Shown piece by piece: positions 15,501 through 26,610 of a stretch of DNA of 64,000 bases. Within the stretch, counting starts at the first letter, position 1. Every line of letters starts with the position of its first letter. The position numbers were made by a program, and so were the translations under genes. The notes below the pieces were generated by a model. It searched no databases. It saw nothing but the letters and a program-made list of their open reading frames with translations, and was not told where the DNA came from. The stretch comes from CmP2 sp052084925 (GTDB lineage Bacteria; Actinomycetota; Actinomycetes; Actinomycetales; Micrococcaceae): contig JBQDEV010000010.1 of the NCBI GenBank assembly GCA_052084925.1, positions 62,001-126,000 on the forward strand, in the 5' to 3' direction.

Positions 15501-15932
15501 ATGTTCTTGGGCACCTACACTCCACGTCTCGATGAGAAATCCCGGTTGATCCTGCCGGCGAAGTTCCGCGAGGAGCTCTCCAACGGTCTGGTCCTGACTC
15601 GGGGCCAGGAACGCTGCATCTACGTCTTCTCCGCTCGCGAATTCGAGAGGGTTCACGAGCAGATGAGGTCGGCACCGCTGTCCTCACGCCAGGCACGTGA
15701 CTACATTCGCGTTTTCCTGTCGGGCGCCTCGGACGAGATGCCGGACAAGCAAGGGCGAGTGACGCTTCCGGGCTCCTTGCGCGAATACGCGGGGCTGGAT
15801 CGGGACGTCGCGGTCATCGGGGCTGGCACCAGGGCAGAGATCTGGGACCTCGAGTCGTGGAACTCCTACCTCGAAGCACAGGAGAACACGTTCTCCGAAA
15901 CTGACGAAGAGGTCCTCCCGGGCATCTTCTGA
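15501..15932 (+). CDS. mraZ: Transcriptional regulator MraZ
   Basis: A 143-residue protein with two SpoVT/AbrB-like halves; the typical N-terminus MFLGTYTPRLDEKSRLILPAKFRE and the second-half DKQGRVTLPGSLREYAGL are both present. MraZ forms a ring-shaped oligomer that binds tandem repeats upstream of its own operon and represses it. The ATG at 15501 has GGAGGCGG upstream; a longer frame to 15336 would run through the promoter and operator and is rejected. It is the first gene of the cell-wall and division cluster. The 146-base gap to rsmH holds no other gene that I can support. Confidence 0.95.
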   Translation: MFLGTYTPRLDEKSRLILPAKFREELSNGLVLTRGQERCIYVFSAREFERVHEQMRSAPLSSRQARDYIRVFLSGASDEMPDKQGRVTLPGSLREYAGLDRDVAVIGAGTRAEIWDLESWNSYLEAQENTFSETDEEVLPGIF

Positions 15933-16078
15933 TCACAACTTCACAGCGCGGATTCTTGTCTGAGACCTCCAGCCGCCGCCGGTTCCTGGCCCGCCTTCCC
16001 CTGGGCCAGGGACCGGAGCGGATGGGGATCTGAATCAAGAATCCGCTGAGGTTAACGGACATGGGAAAGGAGCGCAGG

Positions 16079-17092
16079 ATGGATCAGGCAGAGTCGGCGT
16101 CCGCAGGACAGCGGCACGTTCCCGTCATGCTTGATCGCGTCCTCGATCTCCTCGCTCCCGGTGTCACAGCTGCCCTCGAGGCAGGTCGTCGTCCCGTTGT
16201 CGTGGACTGCACGCTGGGGATGGGCGGACATGCCCTGGCGATGCTGCAACGCTACGAGGCCGTAGTTGTTGGCATCGATCGCGACCCGCAGGCGTTGGAG
16301 ATGGCCCAGCGGCGAATCGCCGCCGACACTGAGGCGGCCGGACGGCTGCTCACCTGGCACGGCACCTATGACGAGATTCCTGAGGCACTGGAGCATCATG
16401 GTCTCTCAGGTGCCGATGGCATTCTGTTCGATCTCGGAGTCTCGTCGTTCCAGCTCGATGAGCGTGAGCGCGGTTTCGCCTACTCCTATGACGCTCCCTT
16501 GGACATGCGCATGGACACCACCGCTGATCTTGACGCGAGCACGGTGGTGAACAGTTATGACGTCGATGAGCTGCGACGCATCATCCGGACTTATGGCGAA
16601 GAGAAATTCGCTCACCGGATCGCCCACGCCATCGTGAATGCCCGGACGGCGCAGCCGCTACGCACGACGGGGGAACTGGTCGATGTGATTCGTCAGGCGG
16701 TCCCCGCCAGCGCGGGACGCACCGGCGGTCACCCGGCGAAGCGGACATTCCAGGCCCTGCGCATCGAGGTCAACGAAGAGCTCGACGTGCTCAGTGTTGC
16801 TCTGCCTCGAGCCCTGGAGAGCCTCGCGATCGGTGGGCGGATGGTCGTGATGAGCTATCACTCCCTCGAAGACAAGATCACCAAGCGGGCCATCACCGAA
16901 CAGTCTGTGTCCACGGCGCCTCCCGGATTTCCTGTAGAGCTCGAAGAGCACCAGCCCACCGTGCGCGTGATCACCCGCGGCACGGAAAAGCCCACTGACC
17001 AGGAAATCGACGAAAATCCGCGCGCTGCCTCAGCCAAGGTACGCGCCATTGAGAAAACCCGAACCACCCGCCCAACAAGGAGCACAGGATGA
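16079..17092 (+). CDS. rsmH: 16S rRNA (cytosine(1402)-N4)-methyltransferase RsmH
   Basis: A 337-residue S-adenosylmethionine-dependent enzyme that methylates N4 of C1402 in the decoding centre of 16S rRNA. Family sequences are HVPVMLDRVLDLL near the start, VDCTLGMGGHA (SAM-binding, about residues 42-52), GIDRDPQAL, the FDLGVSSFQLDERERGFAYSYDAPLDMRMD block, and SYHSLEDKITKRA towards the end. The ATG at 16079 is chosen over one at 16061 because AAAGGAG lies 6 bases upstream. Its stop overlaps the ftsL start by 4 bases (ATGA), so ftsL is translationally coupled. Confidence 0.95.
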   Translation: MDQAESASAGQRHVPVMLDRVLDLLAPGVTAALEAGRRPVVVDCTLGMGGHALAMLQRYEAVVVGIDRDPQALEMAQRRIAADTEAAGRLLTWHGTYDEIPEALEHHGLSGADGILFDLGVSSFQLDERERGFAYSYDAPLDMRMDTTADLDASTVVNSYDVDELRRIIRTYGEEKFAHRIAHAIVNARTAQPLRTTGELVDVIRQAVPASAGRTGGHPAKRTFQALRIEVNEELDVLSVALPRALESLAIGGRMVVMSYHSLEDKITKRAITEQSVSTAPPGFPVELEEHQPTVRVITRGTEKPTDQEIDENPRAASAKVRAIEKTRTTRPTRSTG

Positions 17093-17802
17093 GCACTTCC
17101 CCTCGCCGCATCCCCGCGCGTCTGCCTGCTTACTCCACCGAAGCCACCGCGCGCCAGTTGCAGCCGGCACCGGTGGGCACTCCGTCGCCGCGGTCCGCCC
17201 CGCGCACACCGCTGCGGGTGGTTCCGGAACAGCTGCGCAGCACCCCGAAATGGATGATCGCCAGCTGTGTGGGGGCACTTCTCGTTGCTCTGCTCACCGT
17301 GCTGATGGTGAACATCACCATCTCCAACCGGCAGTACGAACTCGTTGAGTTGCGCTCCAGCCAGCAGGAGATCACCCAGGCGAATGAGGCGCTGGCCCAG
17401 CAGGTCGCCCACGTTTCCGCCCCGCAGAACGTTGCTTCGGAAGCGGTCAAGCTCGGGATGGTCCTGCCCGGTGCCACGGCGTCGATCGATCTGGAGACGG
17501 GCACGGTGACCGGGGTGGCCACCACCGCGACGGACGAGAACAAGCCCACCGGTTTCGTAGGGGCGCCGACGGTCGCATCGGGGCAGGGGACACCGGCGAA
17601 GGCACCCGCTCAGGAGCAGGCCGCTGCGTCCGACACCGAGGCATCGGTGGAGGCACCCACTGCCGACACGGCGAGCGAATCGAACGAGAACTCCGGTGCG
17701 TCCGAGGACACAGCCGCAAATGCCGGATCTGCGGGCTCCGGCCAGGCAGACTTGAATGGAGGCACGCTGCAAGCACCGCAGATGTCTCAGCTCGGCGGGT
17801 AG
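17089..17802 (+). CDS. ftsL: Cell division protein FtsL-like
   Basis: A 237-residue single-pass membrane protein. A basic, proline-rich cytoplasmic N-terminus (about 58 residues) is followed by a transmembrane helix (about 59-82) and a short coiled coil (QYELVELRSSQQEITQANEALAQQVAHVSAPQNVASEAVKLGMV). The C-terminal 90 residues are Ala/Pro/Glu-rich and of low complexity, longer than in classical FtsL. In the divisome FtsL works with FtsB and FtsQ to activate FtsW/FtsI. Sequence conservation in the family is low, so the assignment rests on topology and the position between rsmH and ftsI. It overlaps rsmH by 4 bases. Confidence 0.82.
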   Translation: MSTSPRRIPARLPAYSTEATARQLQPAPVGTPSPRSAPRTPLRVVPEQLRSTPKWMIASCVGALLVALLTVLMVNITISNRQYELVELRSSQQEITQANEALAQQVAHVSAPQNVASEAVKLGMVLPGATASIDLETGTVTGVATTATDENKPTGFVGAPTVASGQGTPAKAPAQEQAAASDTEASVEAPTADTASESNENSGASEDTAANAGSAGSGQADLNGGTLQAPQMSQLGG

Positions 17803-17868
17803 CCACTCGTCCGAGCCGGATCCACCCGACGGCAACCGCTCCGAGATGAGCGGGAAAGAGGACAGGCG

Positions 17869-19650
17869 ATGGCGGCACAGACCTCAACACCGGTCTCCCA
17901 GCGGAGGCTGCGCGTCGGGATCGCCATGGCGCTCACACTCCTGGTGATCCTGGCCGGTCGACTCGTTTTCATCCAGGGAGTCGACGCGGCTGGCAACGCC
18001 GAGAAGGCAATGAATCAGCGTCTGCGCCCCGTCGAGTTGGCCCCAGAGCGCGGCTCGATCCTCGACACCGAAGGACGTGTCCTCGCCGAGTCCGTCCAGC
18101 GCTACGACCTGGTCGTTGACCAGCGGCTCGTCAAGGACTACCGCGTCTGGAACACCGAAGAGCGCGGATTCGACGACGTCGCCCTCGACGACGCGCTGGC
18201 CGAGCTGTCCGAGGTGCTCGATATCGAGGTGACTGAACTTCGGTCCCTGATGGTTGGGGATCGCCCGTACCGCGTGGTCACCCGCAATGTCACCCCGGCC
18301 GTCAAGAACGAAGCCATGAAAATCAAGATCCCTGGCCTGATCAGCCAGCAGGTCAGTGAGCGGACGTACCCCAACGGCGCTGTGGCCGGCTCGATTCTCG
18401 GATTCCTGGGGTCCGAGGGGGAACCGCTGGAAGGCCTCGAGCTGAGCCAGAACGAGCATCTCACCGGAACTCCCGGCGAGCGGCTGTTCGAGATCTCGGC
18501 CGACGGGGTACGCATTCCCAACGCCTCGTTCTCCGAGACGCCCGCGGTCAACGGACAGGATCTGCGACTGACCATCGACCAGGATGTCCAATGGTTCGCG
18601 CAAGAGGCCATCGCGGCCAAGAGTGACGAATACAACGCCGAATGGGCGGCGCTGACCGTGCTCAACGCGAAGACCGGTGACATCGTCTCCATGGCCGACT
18701 CAACGACGGTTGACCCGGCTCAGCCCAACGAGACCGACTCCAAATACTGGCGACCCCTGGCGGTGACCCAGGCATTCGAGCCCGGATCCACGGGCAAGAT
18801 CCCCACCTTCGCGATGGCATTGGAAGAGGGGTCGGTGACGCCCGAGCAGGGCTGGACCGTCCCGAACTCCGAAGAGTTCAGCGGTCAGATCATCAACGAC
18901 TCGATGAAACACTCCACCTACGACATGACCACGGCGGGAATTTTCGCACGTTCTTACAACACCGGAACCGTGCAGGTGGCGACCACACAGGACAAGGCCA
19001 CCCGCCATGACTACCTGCAGCGTTTCGGCATCGGTTCGCCGATCGGTATCGGACTGCCCTATTCCGCCTCCGGCACGCTTGCCGATTGGGAGGACTGGGA
19101 CGGGCGTCAGCAGTTCACGACCACCTTCGGCCAGGGCTACTCCCAGACCGTACTGCACACCGCGCAGATGACGCAGGCCATCGCCAATGGCGGCGTCATG
19201 AACTCACCGCGGCTCATCGACGCGCTCGTTGACGAGGACGGCACCGAGCACCTCGTAGAACCCGAAGAGGGCACCCGAGTCGTCTCGGAGGAAACCGCTG
19301 ACGAGATGCTCAAGCTGATGGAAGGCGTCGTCGACCACGGGACTGCCCAACCCGCCCAGATTCCCGGATACCGGGTCGGCGGCAAGACCGGCACCGGTCA
19401 GGCCGCCGGGGTGGGCGGCTACGACGGGCACACCACGTCCTTCACCATGGTGGCTCCGCTCGACGACCCGGAATTCGTCGTCACCGTCTCCGTTTACCGC
19501 CCCCAGGGCAACTGGCGCGACTGGATGGTCACCGACACCGCAACCCAAGTGATGTCGTACCTGCTGAACAAGTACAACATTCCCCCGAATGACGCAGACT
19601 CCCAGAGCTATGATGCGTTCACCGAGGACCCGCAGAAGAGGGCCTGGTGA
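17869..19650 (+). CDS. ftsI: Division-specific peptidoglycan transpeptidase (class B PBP, FtsI/PbpB)
   Basis: A 593-residue penicillin-binding protein that cross-links septal peptidoglycan with FtsW. It has one N-terminal membrane anchor (about residues 19-37), a PBP dimer domain (ERGSILDTEGRVLAES) and a transpeptidase domain. The active-site serine is Ser307 in EPGSTGK (SXXK), followed by SYN at 362-364 and KTGTG at about 506. The residue after the catalytic serine is unremarkable. ATG 17869 has GAGGAC-type upstream sequence. The gap from ftsL is 66 bases. The stop codon overlaps the murE start in the GTGA arrangement. Confidence 0.94.
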   Translation: MAAQTSTPVSQRRLRVGIAMALTLLVILAGRLVFIQGVDAAGNAEKAMNQRLRPVELAPERGSILDTEGRVLAESVQRYDLVVDQRLVKDYRVWNTEERGFDDVALDDALAELSEVLDIEVTELRSLMVGDRPYRVVTRNVTPAVKNEAMKIKIPGLISQQVSERTYPNGAVAGSILGFLGSEGEPLEGLELSQNEHLTGTPGERLFEISADGVRIPNASFSETPAVNGQDLRLTIDQDVQWFAQEAIAAKSDEYNAEWAALTVLNAKTGDIVSMADSTTVDPAQPNETDSKYWRPLAVTQAFEPGSTGKIPTFAMALEEGSVTPEQGWTVPNSEEFSGQIINDSMKHSTYDMTTAGIFARSYNTGTVQVATTQDKATRHDYLQRFGIGSPIGIGLPYSASGTLADWEDWDGRQQFTTTFGQGYSQTVLHTAQMTQAIANGGVMNSPRLIDALVDEDGTEHLVEPEEGTRVVSEETADEMLKLMEGVVDHGTAQPAQIPGYRVGGKTGTGQAAGVGGYDGHTTSFTMVAPLDDPEFVVTVSVYRPQGNWRDWMVTDTATQVMSYLLNKYNIPPNDADSQSYDAFTEDPQKRAW

Positions 19651-21313
19651 GTGGGGCGAGCGGGTTTCGCCCCGCACTCGTCGCCCCGGTCGCGGTGACC
19701 GACCTGGTGGAGCACCTGCGCGCTGAGGGGTACGCGGCGGAACTCGTCGGTGCGGCCGACGCCCAGGTCACCGGCATCGCCATGGACTCACGCAAAGTGA
19801 TCGACGGTGACCTCTATGTCGGCGTCGGCGGTGCACGCCATCATGGCGCCGACTATGCCGGGACGGCAGCCGCCTCCGGCGCCCGTGCGGTGCTCACCGA
19901 CGAGCGCGGCGCCGCGCGTCTGAGTGCAGACGGCGTGGAGCTGTCCATCATGGTGGTGGACGACGTGCGCGGTGCCCTCGGTGCGGCGTCGTCGCGTATC
20001 TACCGCAGCGACGAGGCCGCCGAGCTCTACGGGGTCACCGGCACCAACGGCAAGACCACCACCACCTACTTCCTACGCTCCCTACTCGACGCGGATCAGC
20101 ACACCGGGTTGATCGGCACCATCGAGATCCGGGCGGGAGAACGGGTCGTGCCTTCCGAATTCACCACCCCCGAGGCCCCCGAGCTGCACGGACTGCTGAT
20201 GTCGATGCAGCAGGACGGAATCACCGCGGTGGCCATGGAAGTGTCCTCGCACTCCATCAGCTACCGCCGGATCGCGGGACTGCGCTACCACGTGGCCGGG
20301 TTCACCAACCTGACCCAGGACCATCTGGATCTGCACGGCTCCATGCAGGAGTACTTCGAAACCAAGGCCGCGCTCTTCTCACCCCAGCGCTGCGACACCG
20401 CCGTCATCACACTCAACGCCACCGACGAACCCGAGCGCTGGGGCGAACGCATGGCACACCACGCGGTGGAGCACGGCACGGAGACCGTGACCCTCGACCT
20501 GGGGCCGGTCGCGGCCCGTCCGGCCGAGATCGACGCCGACTGGGTGCTGAACGACGTCATTCCGCACGGTCTCGGGCACCGTTTCACCCTGCGTCACCGC
20601 GACGGAACCGTGCTGCAGGCCAGTGTGGGACTGCCCGGAGGCTTCAACGTCGCCAACGCGGCGCTGGCAGCTCTGATGGTGCTACACGGGCACCCCCGCG
20701 CCGAGTGGGGCAGCGTCATGAAGACCCTCGCTGAACAGCCCGGTCCCTTTGACAATGCCGTGCCGGGCCGTATGGAGGTCATCTCCGAACGGCCGGCCGG
20801 CATCGTGGACTTCGCGCACAACGCCGACGGTCTGTCGCAGGCGCTGAAAGCGGTACGGGGGAGTGGGAGGACCATTCTGGTCTTCGGTGCCACCGGGGAA
20901 CGTGACGTGAGCAAGCGCCCCATCATGGGAACGGTCGCCGCTCGGGGTGCCGACGTCGTCATCGTCACTGACGACGACCCGCATAACGAAGATCCGGCAC
21001 CGATCCGACGCCAGGTCCTCGACGGCGCTCTCACCGTGCAGTCCGAGCAGCAACGGACCGGCGCGACCGGCGTCGACGTTCTCGAGATCGAGCCGCGCGC
21101 TGCCGCCATTGAGGCCGCCGTCGCCCTCGCCGGCGCCGACGACGTGATCCTCGTGGCCGGTCGCGGACACGAGACCATCCAGGACGTCGCCGGGGTCGCC
21201 GTCGCGCTCGATGATCGTGTCGAGCTCCGTCGCGCCTTGTCACATCACGGATGGATCACGACCCCCGCGGCCTCCACCACCGAGGGCCCCGATGACGGTA
21301 TTCTCAACAAGTC

Positions 21314-21317
<4 letters not shown>
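19647..21317 (+). CDS. murE: UDP-N-acetylmuramoyl-tripeptide synthetase MurE
   Basis: A 556-residue Mur ligase that adds the third residue to UDP-MurNAc-L-Ala-D-Glu using ATP. The ATP loop GVTGTNGKTTTTYF (about residues 128-141), the MEVSSHSI segment, TQDHLDLHG and HNADG are present. The amino-acid-selecting motif reads DDPHNED instead of DNPRxED; the missing Arg argues against meso-diaminopimelate and fits L-lysine or another diamino acid, as found in many Micrococcaceae. The true start is the GTG at 19647, overlapping the ftsI stop by 4 bases. The murF start overlaps its stop. Confidence 0.93.
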
Positions 21318-22755
<1,438 letters not shown>

Positions 22756-22759
<4 letters not shown>

Positions 22760-23859
22760 TCGGACTGCTGATCGGCGCCGTGATGGCGCTGGTGCTCACC
22801 ATGGTGGGCACGCCGCTGTTCATCCGCCTGCTGGTGAAGAAGGGCTACGGCCAGTTCATCCGCGACGATGGACCCACCACCCACAAGACCAAGCGAGGCA
22901 CCCCCACCATGGGCGGCGCCGTCATCGTGCTCACCATGATCGTGGTCTACTTCCTGACGCACCTGATTATGTCCGCGATGGGATTGGCCAATCCGGGGCC
23001 CACCGCCACGGGTCTGCTTTTGCTGCTACTCACCGCGGGCATGGGGCTCGTGGGCTTCCTCGACGACTTCACGAAGATCTCCAAACAGCGCTCCCTGGGC
23101 CTCACCGCCTGGGCGAAAATCGTGCTGCAGGCCGTCGTCGGTATTACCTTCGCGGTCCTCGCCCTCAACTTCCCCGACAGCAACGGGCTCACCCCGGCCT
23201 CCACCGCGATCTCGTTCGTGCGTGACACCCCCATCGACCTGGCCTTTGCCGGACCGGTGCTCGGGATGATTCTCTTCGTCATCTGGTCGAACCTGATCAC
23301 CACGGCGACGACGAATGCAGTGAACCTCACCGACGGTCTCGACGGGCTGGCCACCGGCGCCACCGCCATGGTCACGGCCGCCTTCGGCCTGATCTCCCTG
23401 TTCCAGCTCAACCAGATGTGCGGCACCGCCGGTGCCGATGCTGGTTGCTACGTGGTGCGCGACCCCATGGACCTCGCCCTGCTGGCCGCCATCCTCACCG
23501 GCTCCCTCATCGGATTCCTGTGGTGGAACACCGCTCCGGCGAAGATCTTCATGGGCGACACGGGATCATTAGCTCTTGGCGGCGCGCTGGCCGGATTCGC
23601 CATCTTCTCCCGCACCGAGATCCTGCTCGTGGTGCTGGCCGGACTCATGGTCGCCATCGCCGCCTCCGTGATCATCCAGGTCGGCTACTTCAAGCTCTCC
23701 GGGGGTAAGCGGGTGTTCCTCATGGCCCCGCTGCAGCATCACTTCGAACTCAAGGGCTGGGCCGAGGTCACCGTTGTCGTGCGCTTCTGGCTCATCGGGC
23801 TGGTCTGCGTGATGGCGGGCATCGCCCTGTTCTACGGTGAGTGGGTGCTGCGCCAGTGA
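22756..23859 (+). CDS. mraY: Phospho-N-acetylmuramoyl-pentapeptide-transferase MraY
   Basis: A 367-residue integral membrane enzyme with about ten helices. It transfers phospho-MurNAc-pentapeptide from UDP to undecaprenyl phosphate, giving lipid I. The loops carry GPTTHKTKRGTPTMGG near residue 37, GFLDDFTKI, NAVNLTDGLDGLATG, FMGDTGSLALGG and the terminal PLQHHFELKGW, which supplies the conserved histidines. The ATG at 22756 overlaps the murF stop and is preceded by AGGAGGAAA; a frame open to 22711 is ignored. The stop overlaps the GTG of murD. Confidence 0.95.
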
Positions 23860-25370
23860 CCGACCAGTCCGCCGCCACCGGCACATCGCTCGATCACCTC
23901 CGCCGCTGGGATGACGACTGGTCCACGCTCAGTGTCCTCGTCACCGGGATGGGCGTCACCGGGTTCTCCGTTGCCGATACTCTGGCTGAGCTCGGCGCCA
24001 GCGTGACCGTCGTCGACGGAAACGACACCCCGGATCACCGTGCGAAAGCAGACACGCTGCGCATCCTGGGCTGCACGGTCCGCCTCGGACCCGATGCCGT
24101 GAGAAGCCTGGCCGGCGCCCTCGATACCCCGCCGGACCTGGTGGTGACCTCACCCGGATGGCGCCCGGACCAGCCGCTGCTCTCCGACGCGGCCGCCGCC
24201 GACATTCCCATCTGGGGAGAAGTTGAGCTTGCCTGGCGACTCCGCACCCGCGAGGGGAAGAAGACGGCCGAGTGGATCGTGCTGACCGGCACCAACGGCA
24301 AGACCACCACGGTCACCATGGCCGAATCCATGCTGCGGGCTGCCGGACTCGAAGCCGTGGCCTGCGGCAATGTCGGTACCCCCATCCTGGACGCCATCCG
24401 CCGGCCCGAACCCTATGACGTGCTGGCCATTGAGCTCTCCAGCTTCCAGCTGCACTGGACCCACCACATCGAACCAGCCGCCTCAGCTGTCCTGAATCTG
24501 GCCGAGGATCACGTCGACTGGCACGGCAGCTTCGAGGGCTACGCCGCCGACAAGGCGAAGATTTACGAGAACACCCGACTGGCCTGCGTGTTCAACGAGC
24601 AGGAGCCCGCGACCCTGCACATGGTGGAGAACGCCGACGTGCAGGAGGGCTGCCGCGCCATCTCCTTCACCACCGACACCCCCGGTCGCTCCATGGTCGG
24701 CATCGTCGATGACCTGCTCGTTGACCGCGCCTACCTCCAGGACCGGGCCACCCAGGCCCTGGAATTGGCCAGCATCTCCGATATCGGTACCCTGGCCCCG
24801 CGCCACCAGGTCGCCAACGCCCTGGCTGCTGCCGCGCTGGTACGAGCCCTGGACGTGCCCGCCGAGGCCGTGCGGGAGGGGCTGCGCCGCTTCGACGGCG
24901 GCGATCATCGACTCCAACTCGTCGCCAAAGCCGACGACGTGCTGTGGATCAACGACTCCAAGGCCACCAACCCGCACGCTGCGGCCGCCGCCCTGGGCTC
25001 CTTCACCTCCGTGGTGTGGATCGCGGGCGGACTGCCCAAGGGCGTGGACTACGACCCTCTCATCCAAGCCCACGGGCATCGGCTGCGAGCCGTCGTGCTC
25101 ATCGGCCAGGACTCCTCCGAGTTGGCTGGGAGCCTGGCACGACACGCACCACAGATCCCCGTTGAGCCAGCTCAGGTGGGAGACACTGAGGACGGATCGG
25201 CGGCGATGGAGTCCGCGGTGCGACGAGCAGACGGCCTCGCCGCGCCCGGCGACGTCGTGCTGCTGGCACCCGCGGCAGCATCCATGGACCAATTCAGGTC
25301 CTATGCACACCGCGGGGAGGCGTTCATCGACGCCGTCGCCCGCCTGATGGAGACCAAAGACCTGACCTGA
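23856..25370 (+). CDS. murD: UDP-N-acetylmuramoylalanine--D-glutamate ligase
   Basis: A 504-residue ligase that adds D-glutamate to UDP-MurNAc-L-Ala. A Rossmann-like N-terminal domain (VLVTGMGVTGFSVADTL) is followed by the ATP loop LTGTNGKTTTVTMAE (about residue 143), ELSSFQLHWT, LNLAEDHVDWHG, and NDSKATNPHAAAAAL near residue 365. GTG 23856 is the preferred start because it overlaps the mraY stop (GTGA); an upstream frame to 23841 lies inside mraY. The gene ends 22 bases before ftsW. Confidence 0.94.
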   Translation: MTDQSAATGTSLDHLRRWDDDWSTLSVLVTGMGVTGFSVADTLAELGASVTVVDGNDTPDHRAKADTLRILGCTVRLGPDAVRSLAGALDTPPDLVVTSPGWRPDQPLLSDAAAADIPIWGEVELAWRLRTREGKKTAEWIVLTGTNGKTTTVTMAESMLRAAGLEAVACGNVGTPILDAIRRPEPYDVLAIELSSFQLHWTHHIEPAASAVLNLAEDHVDWHGSFEGYAADKAKIYENTRLACVFNEQEPATLHMVENADVQEGCRAISFTTDTPGRSMVGIVDDLLVDRAYLQDRATQALELASISDIGTLAPRHQVANALAAAALVRALDVPAEAVREGLRRFDGGDHRLQLVAKADDVLWINDSKATNPHAAAAALGSFTSVVWIAGGLPKGVDYDPLIQAHGHRLRAVVLIGQDSSELAGSLARHAPQIPVEPAQVGDTEDGSAAMESAVRRADGLAAPGDVVLLAPAAASMDQFRSYAHRGEAFIDAVARLMETKDLT

Positions 25371-25392
25371 ACCGGCACACGAAGGAGCGCAT

Positions 25393-26610
25393 ATGACCAG
25401 CACGCGCCCGCGGTGGTGGCAGCGGCTCTGGGGTTGGGTCGAAGGGACACAGGCGTCACGCACCTCCTACTTCCTCATCGTCGCCTCGACGCTCGCGCTG
25501 ACGGCGATCGGCGTCATCATGGTGCTCTCGGCCTCCTCGGTCGAGAACATCGGCGGTCAGGGGTCCTACGCCTCCCTGACCAGCCAGGGCGTTTACGCGG
25601 TGGTGGGTTTGGCCCTGATGTTCTGGCTCAGCCGGTGGCGACCCGAGACGCTACGGCGCTACGCCTGGATCCTGCTCATCGCCGCCGTCATCCTGCTCAT
25701 CCTGGTGTTCACGCCGCTGGGCCGGGAAATCAACGGCAACCGGAACTGGATCTTCATCGGTGGATTCTCCTTCCAGCCTTCCGAGGCCGCGAAGCTGGCG
25801 CTGGCCGTCTGGGGTGCCCACATCCTCGCCGTCAAGGAGCGTCTGCTCACCAGTTTCTGGCACGCCGTGATCCCGCTGGTCCCCGTCGGCGGGCTGATCG
25901 CGCTGCTCGTGATCCTCGGCCGCGACCTCGGCACCGTGCTGGTGCTGCTCACCGTGCTGGCGTCGCTGCTGTTCACCGTCGGATTGCGATTGCGGTACCT
26001 ATTCGCCGGCGGTGCGCTCGGGCTGGTGATCGTGGCCGCGGCCACGCTGACCTCCGAGAACCGCCGGGTGCGCATTGACGCGTGGATGGGGCAATGCGAT
26101 CACGTTACCGACCCCTGCTACCAGTACGAGCACGGGATGTACGCGTTGGCCACCGGCGGCTGGTGGGGCGCGGGGCTGGGGCAGTCCCGACAGAAGTGGT
26201 CGTACATCCCCGAAGCCGAGAACGACTTCATCTTCACCATCCTGGGGGAGGAGCTGGGCCTGATCGGAGCCCTGCTGGTGATCGGGCTGTTCGTGGCCCT
26301 GACCATCGGCATGTTCCGGGTGGCCTACCGGGCGGACAACCTGTTCGTGCGCGTCTGCACCGGTGCGATCATGGCCTGGCTGATCGGGCAGGCCTTCCTC
26401 AACATCGCCATGGTCACCGGCCTGCTGCCGGTGATCGGTGTGCCGCTACCCTTCATCTCCGCCGGCGGTTCGGCACTCATGATGGCACTGATGGCGGTCG
26501 GAGTGGTGCTCAGCTTCGCCCGCGAAGAACGGCGCAGGGCGCTCCAGGACAGCCCCACCTCCTCGACAGCGCCCTCGACAACGACCTCGAAAAAAGGCAC
26601 GGTGGCATGA
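25393..26610 (+). CDS. ftsW: Septal peptidoglycan polymerase FtsW
   Basis: A 405-residue SEDS-family glycosyltransferase with ten predicted helices. It polymerises lipid II at the septum in partnership with the class B PBP encoded upstream. Family segments are GREINGNRNWIFIGGFSFQPSEAAKLAL (about residues 111-138), with the conserved acidic residue downstream in a periplasmic loop, ENDFIFTILGEELGLIGA, and PLPFISAGGSALM near the end. GAAGGAG lies 6 bases before the ATG at 25393. The C-terminal tail is Ser/Thr-rich and cytoplasmic. The murG ATG overlaps its stop. Confidence 0.94.
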   Translation: MTSTRPRWWQRLWGWVEGTQASRTSYFLIVASTLALTAIGVIMVLSASSVENIGGQGSYASLTSQGVYAVVGLALMFWLSRWRPETLRRYAWILLIAAVILLILVFTPLGREINGNRNWIFIGGFSFQPSEAAKLALAVWGAHILAVKERLLTSFWHAVIPLVPVGGLIALLVILGRDLGTVLVLLTVLASLLFTVGLRLRYLFAGGALGLVIVAAATLTSENRRVRIDAWMGQCDHVTDPCYQYEHGMYALATGGWWGAGLGQSRQKWSYIPEAENDFIFTILGEELGLIGALLVIGLFVALTIGMFRVAYRADNLFVRVCTGAIMAWLIGQAFLNIAMVTGLLPVIGVPLPFISAGGSALMMALMAVGVVLSFAREERRRALQDSPTSSTAPSTTTSKKGTVA